Part shown: positions 52,708-60,388 of the stretch, piece by piece | Layout of the letters: every line of letters begins with the position of its first letter | Position numbering within the stretch: the stretch's first letter is position 1 | NCBI RefSeq assembly: GCF_005930355.1 | Contig: NZ_VDBO01000003.1 | Coordinates: 186,001 to 250,000, forward strand | Reading direction: 5' to 3' | Length of the DNA: 64,000 nucleotides | From: Paenibacillus sinopodophylli | Lineage (GTDB): Bacteria; Bacillota; Bacilli; Paenibacillales; Paenibacillaceae | The notes under the pieces: generated by a model | The model's database searches: none | Told to the model about the DNA's origin: nothing | What the model saw: only the letters and a program-made list of their open reading frames with translations | Made by a program: the position numbers and the translations under genes

Positions 52708-53666
52708 GTTTCTCTCCTCCTTCCCACATGGTCTTCCAAGGTGATTGGGTGCTGATGGAATGACCGATCTGATGTATAGATATAACTTCTATAAGTTGGA
52801 GCGTGTCTCGTTAGAAGCTGCATTCCTCTCTCGAATCCGGCGATGCAGAAAACCTTCGACCACACCTCACAAGCTGTAACGTCCGAGCCTGTTATCGTGC
52901 ACTGGACAACATCGCTTGTACTTGGCTTCATCCTCCGAGGATCGATAATGTGATGGAAGCACTCGCCTGCTGCTGTAGGCCAGCTTCGACCAAGCGTGCT
53001 TGAGGTAGCTGCTCCGCCATTAAAGAGTCTAATTGCCGCATCGCTGTCTAAGGTATTCCACGGGTTCTGAATCCGCAGCTCTGACGGTTGCTCTTCTCCT
53101 ATGTCATCCCATACGACGGCATCTCCGCCCGCATTGATCAGCCCTCTCGTAATACCTTTCTTACGGCGCAGCCAGCCCGAGAGCTTGCGAACGCTCCAGC
53201 TCTTTGCAATCCCGCCTAGATCCAGCTGTACACCACTTCTAAGTTTGACCGCTTTCATGCGTGAATCTAATTCATAAACAGCTTGTTCATTCCACGGGAG
53301 CAGCTGAGCATCTTGGTTTTCCTGAAACTGTGACACATGATCAAAGGAGCGATCGTAGCCTGCTGCTTGAAGCGCTGCGAGGACGTTAATAGTGAACAGT
53401 CCTTCTGAATGCAAACGATAGGTCTCGGCCTCTGTCAGCAATTGATACATTACATCCGATACGAGCATCCAACTGCCTGAGGATCGGTTTAGCTGACTTA
53501 CTTCACTATTAGATAGGAAGCGGCTAAGCCGCAGCTCCATATCTCGGAACCAGTCCTGCACAAGTGCAGTATATTCAGCGCCTTTCTGCTCGCTGAGCCC
53601 ATGGATAAGCTGCGCCTCTACATCTGTGTTCATAGCGCGGAACTTTACCGTAACAAGGCTGCTCAT
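52704..53666 (-). CDS. apbE: FAD:protein FMN transferase
   Basis: A 320-residue ApbE-family protein, which cleaves FAD and attaches FMN to a Thr of a target protein. Motifs are FRAMNTDVEAQLI at the start, VQLDLGGIAKSWSVRKL, TRGLINAGGDAVVWD and FHHIIDPRRM; the last is HHIIDPRTG in typical members. No signal peptide is evident. The AGGAGG-type site lies in the end of the preceding gene. It is middle in a three-gene operon with a small exported protein and a ferric-reductase-like protein, behind a Fur-box-like site. Confidence 0.88.
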   Translation of the reverse strand: MSSLVTVKFRAMNTDVEAQLIHGLSEQKGAEYTALVQDWFRDMELRLSRFLSNSEVSQLNRSSGSWMLVSDVMYQLLTEAETYRLHSEGLFTINVLAALQAAGYDRSFDHVSQFQENQDAQLLPWNEQAVYELDSRMKAVKLRSGVQLDLGGIAKSWSVRKLSGWLRRKKGITRGLINAGGDAVVWDDIGEEQPSELRIQNPWNTLDSDAAIRLFNGGAATSSTLGRSWPTAAGECFHHIIDPRRMKPSTSDVVQCTITGSDVTACEVWSKVFCIAGFERGMQLLTRHAPTYRSYIYTSDRSFHQHPITLEDHVGRRRET

Positions 53667-53667
53667 A

Positions 53668-53988
53668 CTAGGACCTCCCTGTCTGTGACTTCAAGCCGCC
53701 GCTCGTCGAACCAGACTCTGCGCTTTGTCCACCTGTTGATCCATAGCTGCTCTCTTGTCGATCCGTGTTTCGGTTCGAACGTCCATTCGACCTTTGCTCT
53801 GCCCAGCTATCCACGACATCATCCTCACTTTCAAGCTGCTGATCAATGGATTGAACCGAGCTCCCGCTTGCCTTTGATGCAGCAGCCTGCTGGAACGCCT
53901 GACTATTCTGTACAGAACCGAATATGAGAAACATAGAAAATGCACCGCATGCTGCCAACTGCCATTTCAACGCTTTGGACTGCTTCAT
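53668..53988 (-). CDS. Small exported low-complexity protein of the apbE operon
   Basis: About 106 residues. A basic start (KQSKALKWQ) and one hydrophobic segment (~11-26) look like an uncleaved anchor or signal peptide. The rest is Ser/Gly/Gln/Asp-rich and probably disordered. No known domain was seen, and no FMN-attachment motif of the [DS]gA[ST] type is present. The ATG at 53988 with GAAGGTG upstream is preferred to a GTG 12 bases earlier. It starts the operon with apbE, whose start is one base past its stop. Confidence 0.6.
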   Translation of the reverse strand: MKQSKALKWQLAACGAFSMFLIFGSVQNSQAFQQAAASKASGSSVQSIDQQLESEDDVVDSWAEQRSNGRSNRNTDRQESSYGSTGGQSAESGSTSGGLKSQTGRS

Positions 53989-54078
53989 AAACCCTTTCAC
54001 CTTCCCTCTCTGGGATTTGCTTCTTAATTAAGCAGAGTATATCGCGCTACTCTGAAGCTCAGGTTAAACAAACATAAA

Positions 54079-54119
54079 AATACGATTAGACTTGCCGCTT
54101 CGGCGAGTCTAATCGTATT
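54079..54119 (-). terminator. Strong hairpin in the leader of the apbE operon
   Basis: AATACGATTAGACTTGCCG pairs with CGGCGAGTCTAATCGTATT (one G-U) around CTTC. On the minus strand it is followed by a short T run, 90 bases before the first gene. It could be an attenuator or the 3' end of a short leader RNA. Confidence 0.6.
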
Positions 54120-54190
54120 TGTCGATCATTATGGCAATGAAGAAGCATCATTCATGCGGTCAATGAGGATTATTTTTGCAGATTGCAAAT

Positions 54191-54209
54191 AATAATAATA
54201 ATCATTGTC
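54191..54209. promoter_or_regulatory. Fur-box-like operator of the apbE/ferric-reductase operon
   Basis: AATAATAATAATCATTGTC matches 16 of 19 positions of GATAATGATAATCATTATC. It overlaps a minus-strand TTGACA (54206-54211), so a Fur protein here would block transcription toward the apbE operon. Confidence 0.6.
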
Positions 54210-54397
54210 AATGCTGTTAGAGAGTAGTTAGTCGTGTTCATCTCATCCGAGCAACAACACCTTCGGCGTCCTTTAAGACGCTGAAGCAGCTTTTGACGGT
54301 GAAATATAAGCCCTTTATAAGCGAACAAACTTATAAATTCTTATATTTTAAGAAGAATCGCCTGACGGCCTCCTTACTATAGACGCCATCGTTTCTG

Positions 54398-54448
54398 CGA
54401 AACGTATAGAGAAAGGATGAGTAAAATCATATCCTTTCCTATACGTCA
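54398..54448. repeat. Dispersed palindromic repeat, copy D
   Basis: The outer arms ACGTATAG and CTATACGT flank near-complementary inner arms. It matches the reverse complement of copy A at ~48 of 51 bases and is followed by CAAAAAAGC as in copies B and E. Confidence 0.8.
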
Positions 54449-54530
54449 AAAAAGCTGACTGTACCCATTCTCGCTGATGGTTGAACGCTGCGACCTTTCC
54501 TTTACCATAAAACAGAGGTGAGTATTACAC

Positions 54531-55124
54531 ATGATGAATCAGAGCTCAGATGTCACTAAAAAGCATCGTCAGTATAAACAAACAGGAGCCCGCACAACGG
54601 AAAGACGCTTGGCGGGCAAACACTATTTCGGCCGCGGCGGTATTAAGTTTGCACTATTGAAGCTCCTGAGCGGACAGCCTATGCACGGCTACCAAATCAT
54701 GAAGACATTAGAGGAGCAATCCGGCGGGCTATACCAGCCAAGCGCAGGCTCCATCTATCCCACGCTTCAATTGCTTGAAGCAAGCAGCTTTATTGCCATT
54801 TGTACGGAGGACAACGGTAAAAAGGTGTACCGCATAACAGAGCAGGGGCGCTCAGCCTTACTGCTGCTTACGGATAAATCAAGAGGCAAGGAAACTCAAG
54901 CGGCTCACCTCACACCTGACGAGCAGTCGTTCCGACATGCGAAGATATGTCGAAAGCTAGCCCTTTCAACCGAATCTTATGATTTATTCTGCTTAGTAAC
55001 AAGGGCAGAACAGGAAGCCTTTGCGAGTAAGGAACGAACGGAGCTGTTGCAGAGACTGCTAAGTGAGCAGCATCACCAGCTCAGCGCTTTTCTAGCTAAC
55101 GGAGAGACCCTCACTCGGCATTAA
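54531..55124 (+). CDS. PadR-family regulator
   Basis: A 197-residue protein with a PadR winged helix at ~38-110: IKFALLKLLSGQPMHGYQIM, the SAGSIYPTLQLLE recognition stretch and YRITEQGRS wing. A helical C-terminal half probably dimerises. It starts behind GAGGTGAG. It faces the MmpL exporter gene convergently, and a shared hairpin lies between them. The controlled genes are not obvious; the MmpL exporter is a candidate because PadR proteins often govern efflux. Confidence 0.85.
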   Translation: MMNQSSDVTKKHRQYKQTGARTTERRLAGKHYFGRGGIKFALLKLLSGQPMHGYQIMKTLEEQSGGLYQPSAGSIYPTLQLLEASSFIAICTEDNGKKVYRITEQGRSALLLLTDKSRGKETQAAHLTPDEQSFRHAKICRKLALSTESYDLFCLVTRAEQEAFASKERTELLQRLLSEQHHQLSAFLANGETLTRH

Positions 55125-55143
55125 TCCGGCAAAGTATGATGGC

Positions 55144-55195
55144 AAAAAAAAAGATTACGCGCAGTCTCTTTGCCAGAGATCCACGGGTAATCTTT
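55144..55195 (-). terminator. Terminator of the MmpL gene
   Basis: On the minus strand an AAAGATTAC/GTAATCTTT outer stem with an inner TCTCTGGCAAAGAGA hairpin is followed by T9. It also serves the converging PadR gene. Confidence 0.8.
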
Positions 55196-55203
55196 GTTAT
55201 CCT

Positions 55204-58200
55204 TTAATGCGCAGAGTCATGAGAGACATGCTGCTTATTGAGCCCGACACTGACTTGATTGTCAGAGTGGTTATGATTATGTCCACGCCCCATAAACGGC
55301 CACCAGTTGGCCGCACCGAACGTCCGAACCATAACGGGAATAAATAAAGGAAGCATCAGCAGCGCATACATAAACAATCCGCAAAGCACGATTGTTGCGA
55401 TTTGCAAGAGCGACATAACGCCCGAAGGGAGCATCGCCGCAAACGTACCGCCAAGAATAACGGCTGCAGACATGATGACCGTCCCCATGTTCTTCATCGC
55501 TTCAAGAATAGCTTGCTGAGGCGATAGATGGCGATATTCTTTAAAACGATCCATTAAGAAAATACTATAGTCTATGCCAAGCGCAACCAGCATAACGAAG
55601 CCGAAGAACGGCACCGCCCAGCTAATGCCTGACTGTCCGAGTATTCTTACGAATATAACCTCTGCGATTGCAAGCGATGAATAGAAGGTCACCAGCAAGG
55701 ACGCGACCATATAGAGCGGCATCACGATGGAGCGGAACAAGATGATTAAGATAATCGAAATACCGATCAACATAAGAATGACTGTGCGTGAATAGTCTGC
55801 GTTCGATATGTTTCTCAAGTCATTGTTCATGCTGGTAACGCCGCCGATTGCCACCTCAGCGCTGCTGTATTCCGTACCTTGAAGACCTCTTGTAACAGAT
55901 GCCTCAAGCCCATCGATTTCGTTCATCGTTTCCTGCGCGTAAGGGTTACCGCTAAATACTACATCGAATTTCGCCGTTTGACGGTCCTCTGACATGTACA
56001 CGTTAAGCGCCGCCCCAAACTCCTCAGTCGCGATAGCATCCGCTGGAATATACCAGCCAGACATTTGCTTATTCGGCGCTTCAGAAAGTCCATTCAAGTA
56101 ACCGCTGGCAGAGGCCAGCCCATCCGTAACCTGAGTTAAACCGTCAACACTCTGATCAAGTCCGCTCGTAAGCTCGCCAAGCTGATCGTTTAACGATGCA
56201 AAGCCCGTCTGGAGCTCCTTCTGTCCGTCAGAGAGAGCGTCGAAGCCCTGCGTAACACCAGGAAGCTTCGACACAATTTGTCCTTGGCCTGCCGCAGCCT
56301 GTGAAATACCTTTCTCAAGCTCAGCCATACCAGCGGCCAGCTTGCCTAGTCCGGATGCAAGCGACGATTGACCTTCCGTTGCCTGTAGAAGCCCAGCATT
56401 CGCTTGCGTCATGCCTCCGGATACACCGGATAGCTGAGCGCTGAGCTCAGTCAGTTGACCGCTGATACCTGCTGCTCCCAATTGAAGCTGACCCAGCGTA
56501 CTAAGCGCCTCTTGGAACTGTTCGTCATTCTGAAGCTCCGGGTAGCTACCTTGCACCCCTGTCAAGCTTTTCTCGACCCCAGACAATCCGTTAGCAAGCT
56601 TCGCTTGCTCCGAAGCAATGGTCGAAAATGCATCTGTCAGCTTGCCAAGCCCGCCGCCTAACTGTTCGTAGCTGGCAAGCAATTGACTGCTTGCGCCAGC
56701 CAACTGCTTTGCACTTGATTCGGCTTGCTTCAATCCCTCACTCAGCTCGCTTGCACCAGCCGAACCGTCCACCAAGCCTTGCTGAATCTGCTTGAGACCA
56801 GCGCCCAACTGCACGATTCCGGCCTTCAGCTCATTAGTACCATCAACAAGCTTCCCTGCGCCGTCAACTGCTTCATTAAGCTTTGGCGCATTTTCACTTA
56901 GAGCACTGCTTGCCTCAGTTAGTCCATCTCCAATCTTACCCAGGCCGTCTCCACTTTGGCCTAGACCATCCTCAAGCGTTGTAACCTGATCAGATACGAG
57001 GAATTGCTCCATGACATCGCCAGTCGGCCTCGTCGCACTGCGAACCGCCTTTACGCCTGCCGTATTGGCGAGTTCACGGCTAACCTGCTCCAGTGCAGCA
57101 AGCCCCTCGGGCGTATCGAGTGGTTTATCCGTCTTCACAATAACAGTCGTCGGCAAAGAATCACCAGGTCCGAAGCTATCCGAAATAATGTTGAATGCTT
57201 TAACCGAATCGTATTTGTCCCCAATCTCGTCAAGCGAGTTAAAGGAGATTGTACCTTTATAAGCCGTAAGAAAAGGAACGATGATAACAGCCAATATGAG
57301 GAGCGCCCATACAGGTCGTTTCAAAGAAAATTTGCCGACGGTTCCCCATAGCTTGCTCGGTTTGTGCTCCAGAGAGCCCTTGGCGGGCCAGAACAGTTTG
57401 GTACCGAGAACAGCCATGAAAAACGGTACGATCGTAAACAGAGCAAGAAGCAGCACCGCTACCCCGACTGCTACCGCTACCGCTGAGCGGTATAGCATGA
57501 AGGTAGAGAATCCGATAGCAGAGAAACCGACCAGCACCGCAAGTCCAGAGAATAGAACGGTTCTGCCTGCTGTGCGATAGGTTTGAATAATCGCTTGCGT
57601 CTTGTCGCCATCGCTATGTGTCAGCTCTTCCTTGAAGCGACTGATAAGCAAGATACAATAATCCGTACCGATGCCGAACAAGACAGCAACAAGAAAGATC
57701 TGCGTGAAGTTCGAGAGCGGAAAGTCGAAAGAATCGACTAAGAATGCCACCACCGATTGTGTAGTCAAATAAGTAAAGCCAACCGCTACAAGCGGTACGA
57801 TTGGCGCAATAGCCGAACGGAATACAACAAACAGGATAATGAGGATAAACCCCAGCGTGATGAACTCTGTTTTCTTGAGTCCTTCCTGTGAGCTTTGTAC
57901 AACATCCTCAGAGATCAGCCAATTTCCAGTGTAATAGTGTTCGACCTCTACATCCGCTATGGCTTCGTACAGACCATCTCTCAGCTCCGAGAGCTGACGG
58001 TCTCCCGCTTCGACGTTAACCAGCGCCAGAACGGTACTGCCATCCTCGGATACCATTTGCTCCTCCAACTCTTTGGTGTCGAAGTGGGTCGTTACAGACA
58101 GTACCCCAATAGCTTCCGACTTGCTTTTCAGCTCGTCTATACCAGCCTTTACTTCAGCCAGATCCGCCTCAGACATACCGCCGTCACGATGGAATACAAG

Positions 58201-58416
58201 GACGGTAGCCATTCCGCTGCTCGCACCTGTACCATCAGTCCCGCCGATTGCTGCCTCCAATTCATTTGCAAGGGTGGAAGAATAGCCTTCCGGTACGTTC
58301 ACCTGCCCTTTCGTACGAACAAGCTCCTCCATATTCGGCGCTGTGATCATTAAGCCCGCTGCTACCGCCACCCATAGCGCCAGTACAAGCCATCTAAATT
58401 TCAGTATGGTTCTCAT
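55204..58416 (-). CDS. MmpL/RND-family exporter with long heptad-type extracellular region
   Basis: A 1070-residue membrane protein with two MMPL halves. Each half has one N-side helix and a bundle of about five (~180-340 and ~870-1020). Conserved FGIGTDYCILLISRFKEEL and VALGIDYSIFLMDRFKEYRH carry the proton-relay Asp-Tyr pairs. Between the halves, residues ~480-790 are a Gly/Leu/Ser heptad-like stretch (repeated GLxxLxxGL and GAGLKQIQQGL patterns) as in YdgH/YhgE-type proteins, probably a long extracellular stalk. A MarR gene lies 28 bases upstream with an operator. The substrate is likely lipid or drug; not determined. Confidence 0.88.
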   Translation of the reverse strand: MRTILKFRWLVLALWVAVAAGLMITAPNMEELVRTKGQVNVPEGYSSTLANELEAAIGGTDGTGASSGMATVLVFHRDGGMSEADLAEVKAGIDELKSKSEAIGVLSVTTHFDTKELEEQMVSEDGSTVLALVNVEAGDRQLSELRDGLYEAIADVEVEHYYTGNWLISEDVVQSSQEGLKKTEFITLGFILIILFVVFRSAIAPIVPLVAVGFTYLTTQSVVAFLVDSFDFPLSNFTQIFLVAVLFGIGTDYCILLISRFKEELTHSDGDKTQAIIQTYRTAGRTVLFSGLAVLVGFSAIGFSTFMLYRSAVAVAVGVAVLLLALFTIVPFFMAVLGTKLFWPAKGSLEHKPSKLWGTVGKFSLKRPVWALLILAVIIVPFLTAYKGTISFNSLDEIGDKYDSVKAFNIISDSFGPGDSLPTTVIVKTDKPLDTPEGLAALEQVSRELANTAGVKAVRSATRPTGDVMEQFLVSDQVTTLEDGLGQSGDGLGKIGDGLTEASSALSENAPKLNEAVDGAGKLVDGTNELKAGIVQLGAGLKQIQQGLVDGSAGASELSEGLKQAESSAKQLAGASSQLLASYEQLGGGLGKLTDAFSTIASEQAKLANGLSGVEKSLTGVQGSYPELQNDEQFQEALSTLGQLQLGAAGISGQLTELSAQLSGVSGGMTQANAGLLQATEGQSSLASGLGKLAAGMAELEKGISQAAAGQGQIVSKLPGVTQGFDALSDGQKELQTGFASLNDQLGELTSGLDQSVDGLTQVTDGLASASGYLNGLSEAPNKQMSGWYIPADAIATEEFGAALNVYMSEDRQTAKFDVVFSGNPYAQETMNEIDGLEASVTRGLQGTEYSSAEVAIGGVTSMNNDLRNISNADYSRTVILMLIGISIILIILFRSIVMPLYMVASLLVTFYSSLAIAEVIFVRILGQSGISWAVPFFGFVMLVALGIDYSIFLMDRFKEYRHLSPQQAILEAMKNMGTVIMSAAVILGGTFAAMLPSGVMSLLQIATIVLCGLFMYALLMLPLFIPVMVRTFGAANWWPFMGRGHNHNHSDNQVSVGLNKQHVSHDSAH

Positions 58417-58444
58417 CTCTGTTCTCCCTTCAATATGAATATAA

Positions 58445-58885
58445 CTATGATTGCATCATGCCCTTCGCCAGCTTCTCGAAGGTTTCAATAAAACCAATCG
58501 CTTCCTGCTCGCTGAACGGTTCAATATATTTGGCAAGCAATACATCAATCTTATCGTTCATATGGTCGCATATTTGCCGGCCTTCCTCAGTAAGCGCTAA
58601 ATAAATGACACGGCGATCCTTCTCATCCGGCAGCCTCTGAATAAGGTTTTTATCAAATAGCCGTGTAACAATCGCGGTGATCGAGCTCTTGCCTACACAG
58701 AAAATATCCGCCAGCTCAGAAGAGGTGCTTCTATTATGTAATTGTAAGTACCTCAGTGTAGATAATTGGTCAACTGTAAGATCCTCTGGCATAAGCTCGC
58801 GGAACATCGCATTCAACCGGCGGTTGACGAGGAAATGCGCTGCCTCGTAACGATCAATAATGTCTTTCAGCATCGCTTGTTCCAA
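58445..58885 (-). CDS. MarR-family regulator of the MmpL exporter
   Basis: About 146 residues with a MarR winged helix: LTVDQLSTLRYLQLHNRSTS, SELADIFCVGKSSITAIV, LFDKNLIQRLPDEKDRRVIYLALTEEG. The TTG at 58885 is preferred because AAAGGGAGG lies eight bases upstream; an ATG 21 bases earlier has no site and would read the ribosome site as codons. It is the first gene of a two-gene operon with the MmpL exporter and has a palindromic operator upstream. Confidence 0.88.
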   Translation of the reverse strand: MEQAMLKDIIDRYEAAHFLVNRRLNAMFRELMPEDLTVDQLSTLRYLQLHNRSTSSELADIFCVGKSSITAIVTRLFDKNLIQRLPDEKDRRVIYLALTEEGRQICDHMNDKIDVLLAKYIEPFSEQEAIGFIETFEKLAKGMMQS

Positions 58886-58933
58886 GATGATAACCTCCCT
58901 TTCCATGATGCCAATAGAAATAACATCAAAATA

Positions 58934-58966
58934 ATTCTACTATCAAATAGTTCGATAGTAGAACTA
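58934..58966. promoter_or_regulatory. Nested inverted-repeat operator of the MarR-MmpL operon
   Basis: TTCTACTATC and GATAGTAGAA (58934-58943, 58953-58962) form a perfect 10-bp inverted repeat with nine bases between. ATAGTTC and GAACTAT (58946-58952, 58960-58966) form a second, offset one. This suits two overlapping MarR dimer sites. Confidence 0.7.
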
Positions 58967-59072
58967 TATCAGAAGGGGCAGAGCATTTCAATCCTTCAGC
59001 TCTGTACATTTTAAGACCAAAGACAATTACCCTAGATAATGTGCGCACCACAACATTATTCAAAATAAACGT

Positions 59073-59930
59073 TCACACGAACAGCTTCATAAGTTTTACA
59101 TACAGCGGATTCACCATATACCCAGTCGGGCTTATCGAATATCTTGTCCCTGAATCCAATCGAAGGATTCGGTCCATTTCTATATCGGTCAGCTCAAAAT
59201 CGAATATATCTCTATTTTCCTGGATCCTTCGCGTATTCGAAGACTTAGGGATTACAATAATATTCCGTTGCAGGTGCCAGCGCAAAATGATTTGCCCTAC
59301 CGATCTTTTGTGATGATGGGCGATTGCAGTAAGCTCCGGATGCTCCAAGAGTTTCTTGTTTCCTTGTCCTAGCGGCCCCCAAGCCTCATGCAAAATATGA
59401 TGTTGAACCAAATAATCATGCAATGCATGCTGCGGAAATTCCGGATGGGTTTCAATTTGATTGATCATCGGTGGAATCGCACCATGCTTCATGAGATTTT
59501 CCAAATGCAGAATTTCAAAGTTCGCAACACCGATTACTTTGATTTTCCCCTCTATGTATAGCTCCTCCATCGCTTTCCATGCTTCTATATAATGAGGACC
59601 TGCAAAGTGAATCAAATACATGTCGAGATACGTGACGTTTAGCTTCCTACAGGTTTGTTCAAACGCTATTTTCGTCTCGAGATAACCGAGATCCGTCGTC
59701 CATACTTTAGACGTTATGAAAAACTGTTCCCGAGGAATTCCACTTTTGTAAATCTCCCGCCCCAGCGCTTCTTCGTTCCCATAAATTTTTGCTGTGTCGA
59801 AATGACGATAGCCAGCTCGAATTGCTTCGCTGATCGCTCTTTCAAATGGTTCTCCTTTAGCCATTTTATACACACCAAATCCCAATTGTGGAATGGGTAC
59901 ACCGTTCACCGCCTTAATCGTTTTGTTCAA
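59073..59930 (-). CDS. Aldo/keto reductase
   Basis: A 285-residue AKR with a TIM-barrel: IPQLGFGVYKM, YRHFDTAKIYGNEEALG (Asp, Tyr), FITSKVWTTD (Lys), and MYLIHFAGP (His). C-terminal IVIPKSSNTRRIQENRDIFDF binds NADPH. It is likely to start at a TTG at 59930 behind GGAGGG; the frame runs upstream into the ArsR gene. It follows the ArsR gene on the same strand, so the regulator may respond to a carbonyl stress signal. Confidence 0.88.
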   Translation of the reverse strand: MNKTIKAVNGVPIPQLGFGVYKMAKGEPFERAISEAIRAGYRHFDTAKIYGNEEALGREIYKSGIPREQFFITSKVWTTDLGYLETKIAFEQTCRKLNVTYLDMYLIHFAGPHYIEAWKAMEELYIEGKIKVIGVANFEILHLENLMKHGAIPPMINQIETHPEFPQHALHDYLVQHHILHEAWGPLGQGNKKLLEHPELTAIAHHHKRSVGQIILRWHLQRNIIVIPKSSNTRRIQENRDIFDFELTDIEMDRILRLDSGTRYSISPTGYMVNPLYVKLMKLFV

Positions 59931-59953
59931 TTTCTTTCTCTCCCTCCGAAAAG

Positions 59954-60226
59954 CTATTCGCATTGCGAAAGCGCGTTCTCGATTACATATGTTAAATTTT
60001 TTAACAGTTTGAGCTTACTTTTGGCGTCCAGACGGTAGTAATTAATAGCACCTTCTTTACGAACGCTTATGATTTCAGCTTCCTTCAATATTTTTAGATG
60101 ATGGGATACAGCAGGACGAGACAGGTGGGTCTTCTCTTTAATCTCCCCTACGCGCATGCCAGGATGTTGCTCCGTCAAAGTTCCTATAAACGAATAAATT
60201 TGCTTTAATACGAGTTTGAGATACAT
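59954..60226 (-). CDS. ArsR-type winged-helix regulator, short form
   Basis: A 90-residue helix-turn-helix protein. VGEIKEKTHLSRPAVSHHLKILKEAEIISVRKEG is a textbook ArsR recognition region (shown here as motif span residues ~27-60). There is no CxC metal site. The N-terminal helix is short, and an in-frame stop lies 8 codons before the ATG, so the usual R-x-x-I-L segment is degenerate. The ribosome site is weak. It lies upstream of the aldo/keto reductase. Confidence 0.72.
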   Translation of the reverse strand: MYLKLVLKQIYSFIGTLTEQHPGMRVGEIKEKTHLSRPAVSHHLKILKEAEIISVRKEGAINYYRLDAKSKLKLLKNLTYVIENALSQCE

Positions 60227-60298
60227 GGATGTAAGTTTATTCGCTTCTCACAGCGTCGAATAAATGGAATATTATTCATATAAAAAGGAGGATCCTGA

Positions 60299-60388
60299 GT
60301 GGTTTTGTCGAATTATAGGAGAAAATATAAGTGTTCAGGAGGCAGCAGGTGGGTAACACATGGTTTAAACAGTCACAGACACAACTAA
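60299..60388 (+). CDS. Possible 29-codon leader ORF overlapping the GGDEF-EAL start
   Basis: A GTG at 60299 has AAAAAGGAGG seven bases upstream, the best ribosome site in the region. The frame runs 29 codons to a TAA at 60386-60388, past the GTG start of the large gene (60349) in a different frame. The peptide is basic and shows no homology. It may be a translational-coupling leader, or a sign of frame change at the start of the large gene. Confidence 0.4.
   Translation: MVLSNYRRKYKCSGGSRWVTHGLNSHRHN

Larger units (their letters stand above)
54001..54530. other. 530-base divergent gap: Fur-box-like site, hairpins, repeat copy D
   Basis: From left to right: leader hairpin with T5 on the minus strand (54079-54119), Fur-box-like site (54191-54209), a small hairpin CTTCGGCGTC/GACGCTGAAG (54261-54286) and repeat copy D (54398-54448). 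No gene was seen. Confidence 0.6.
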
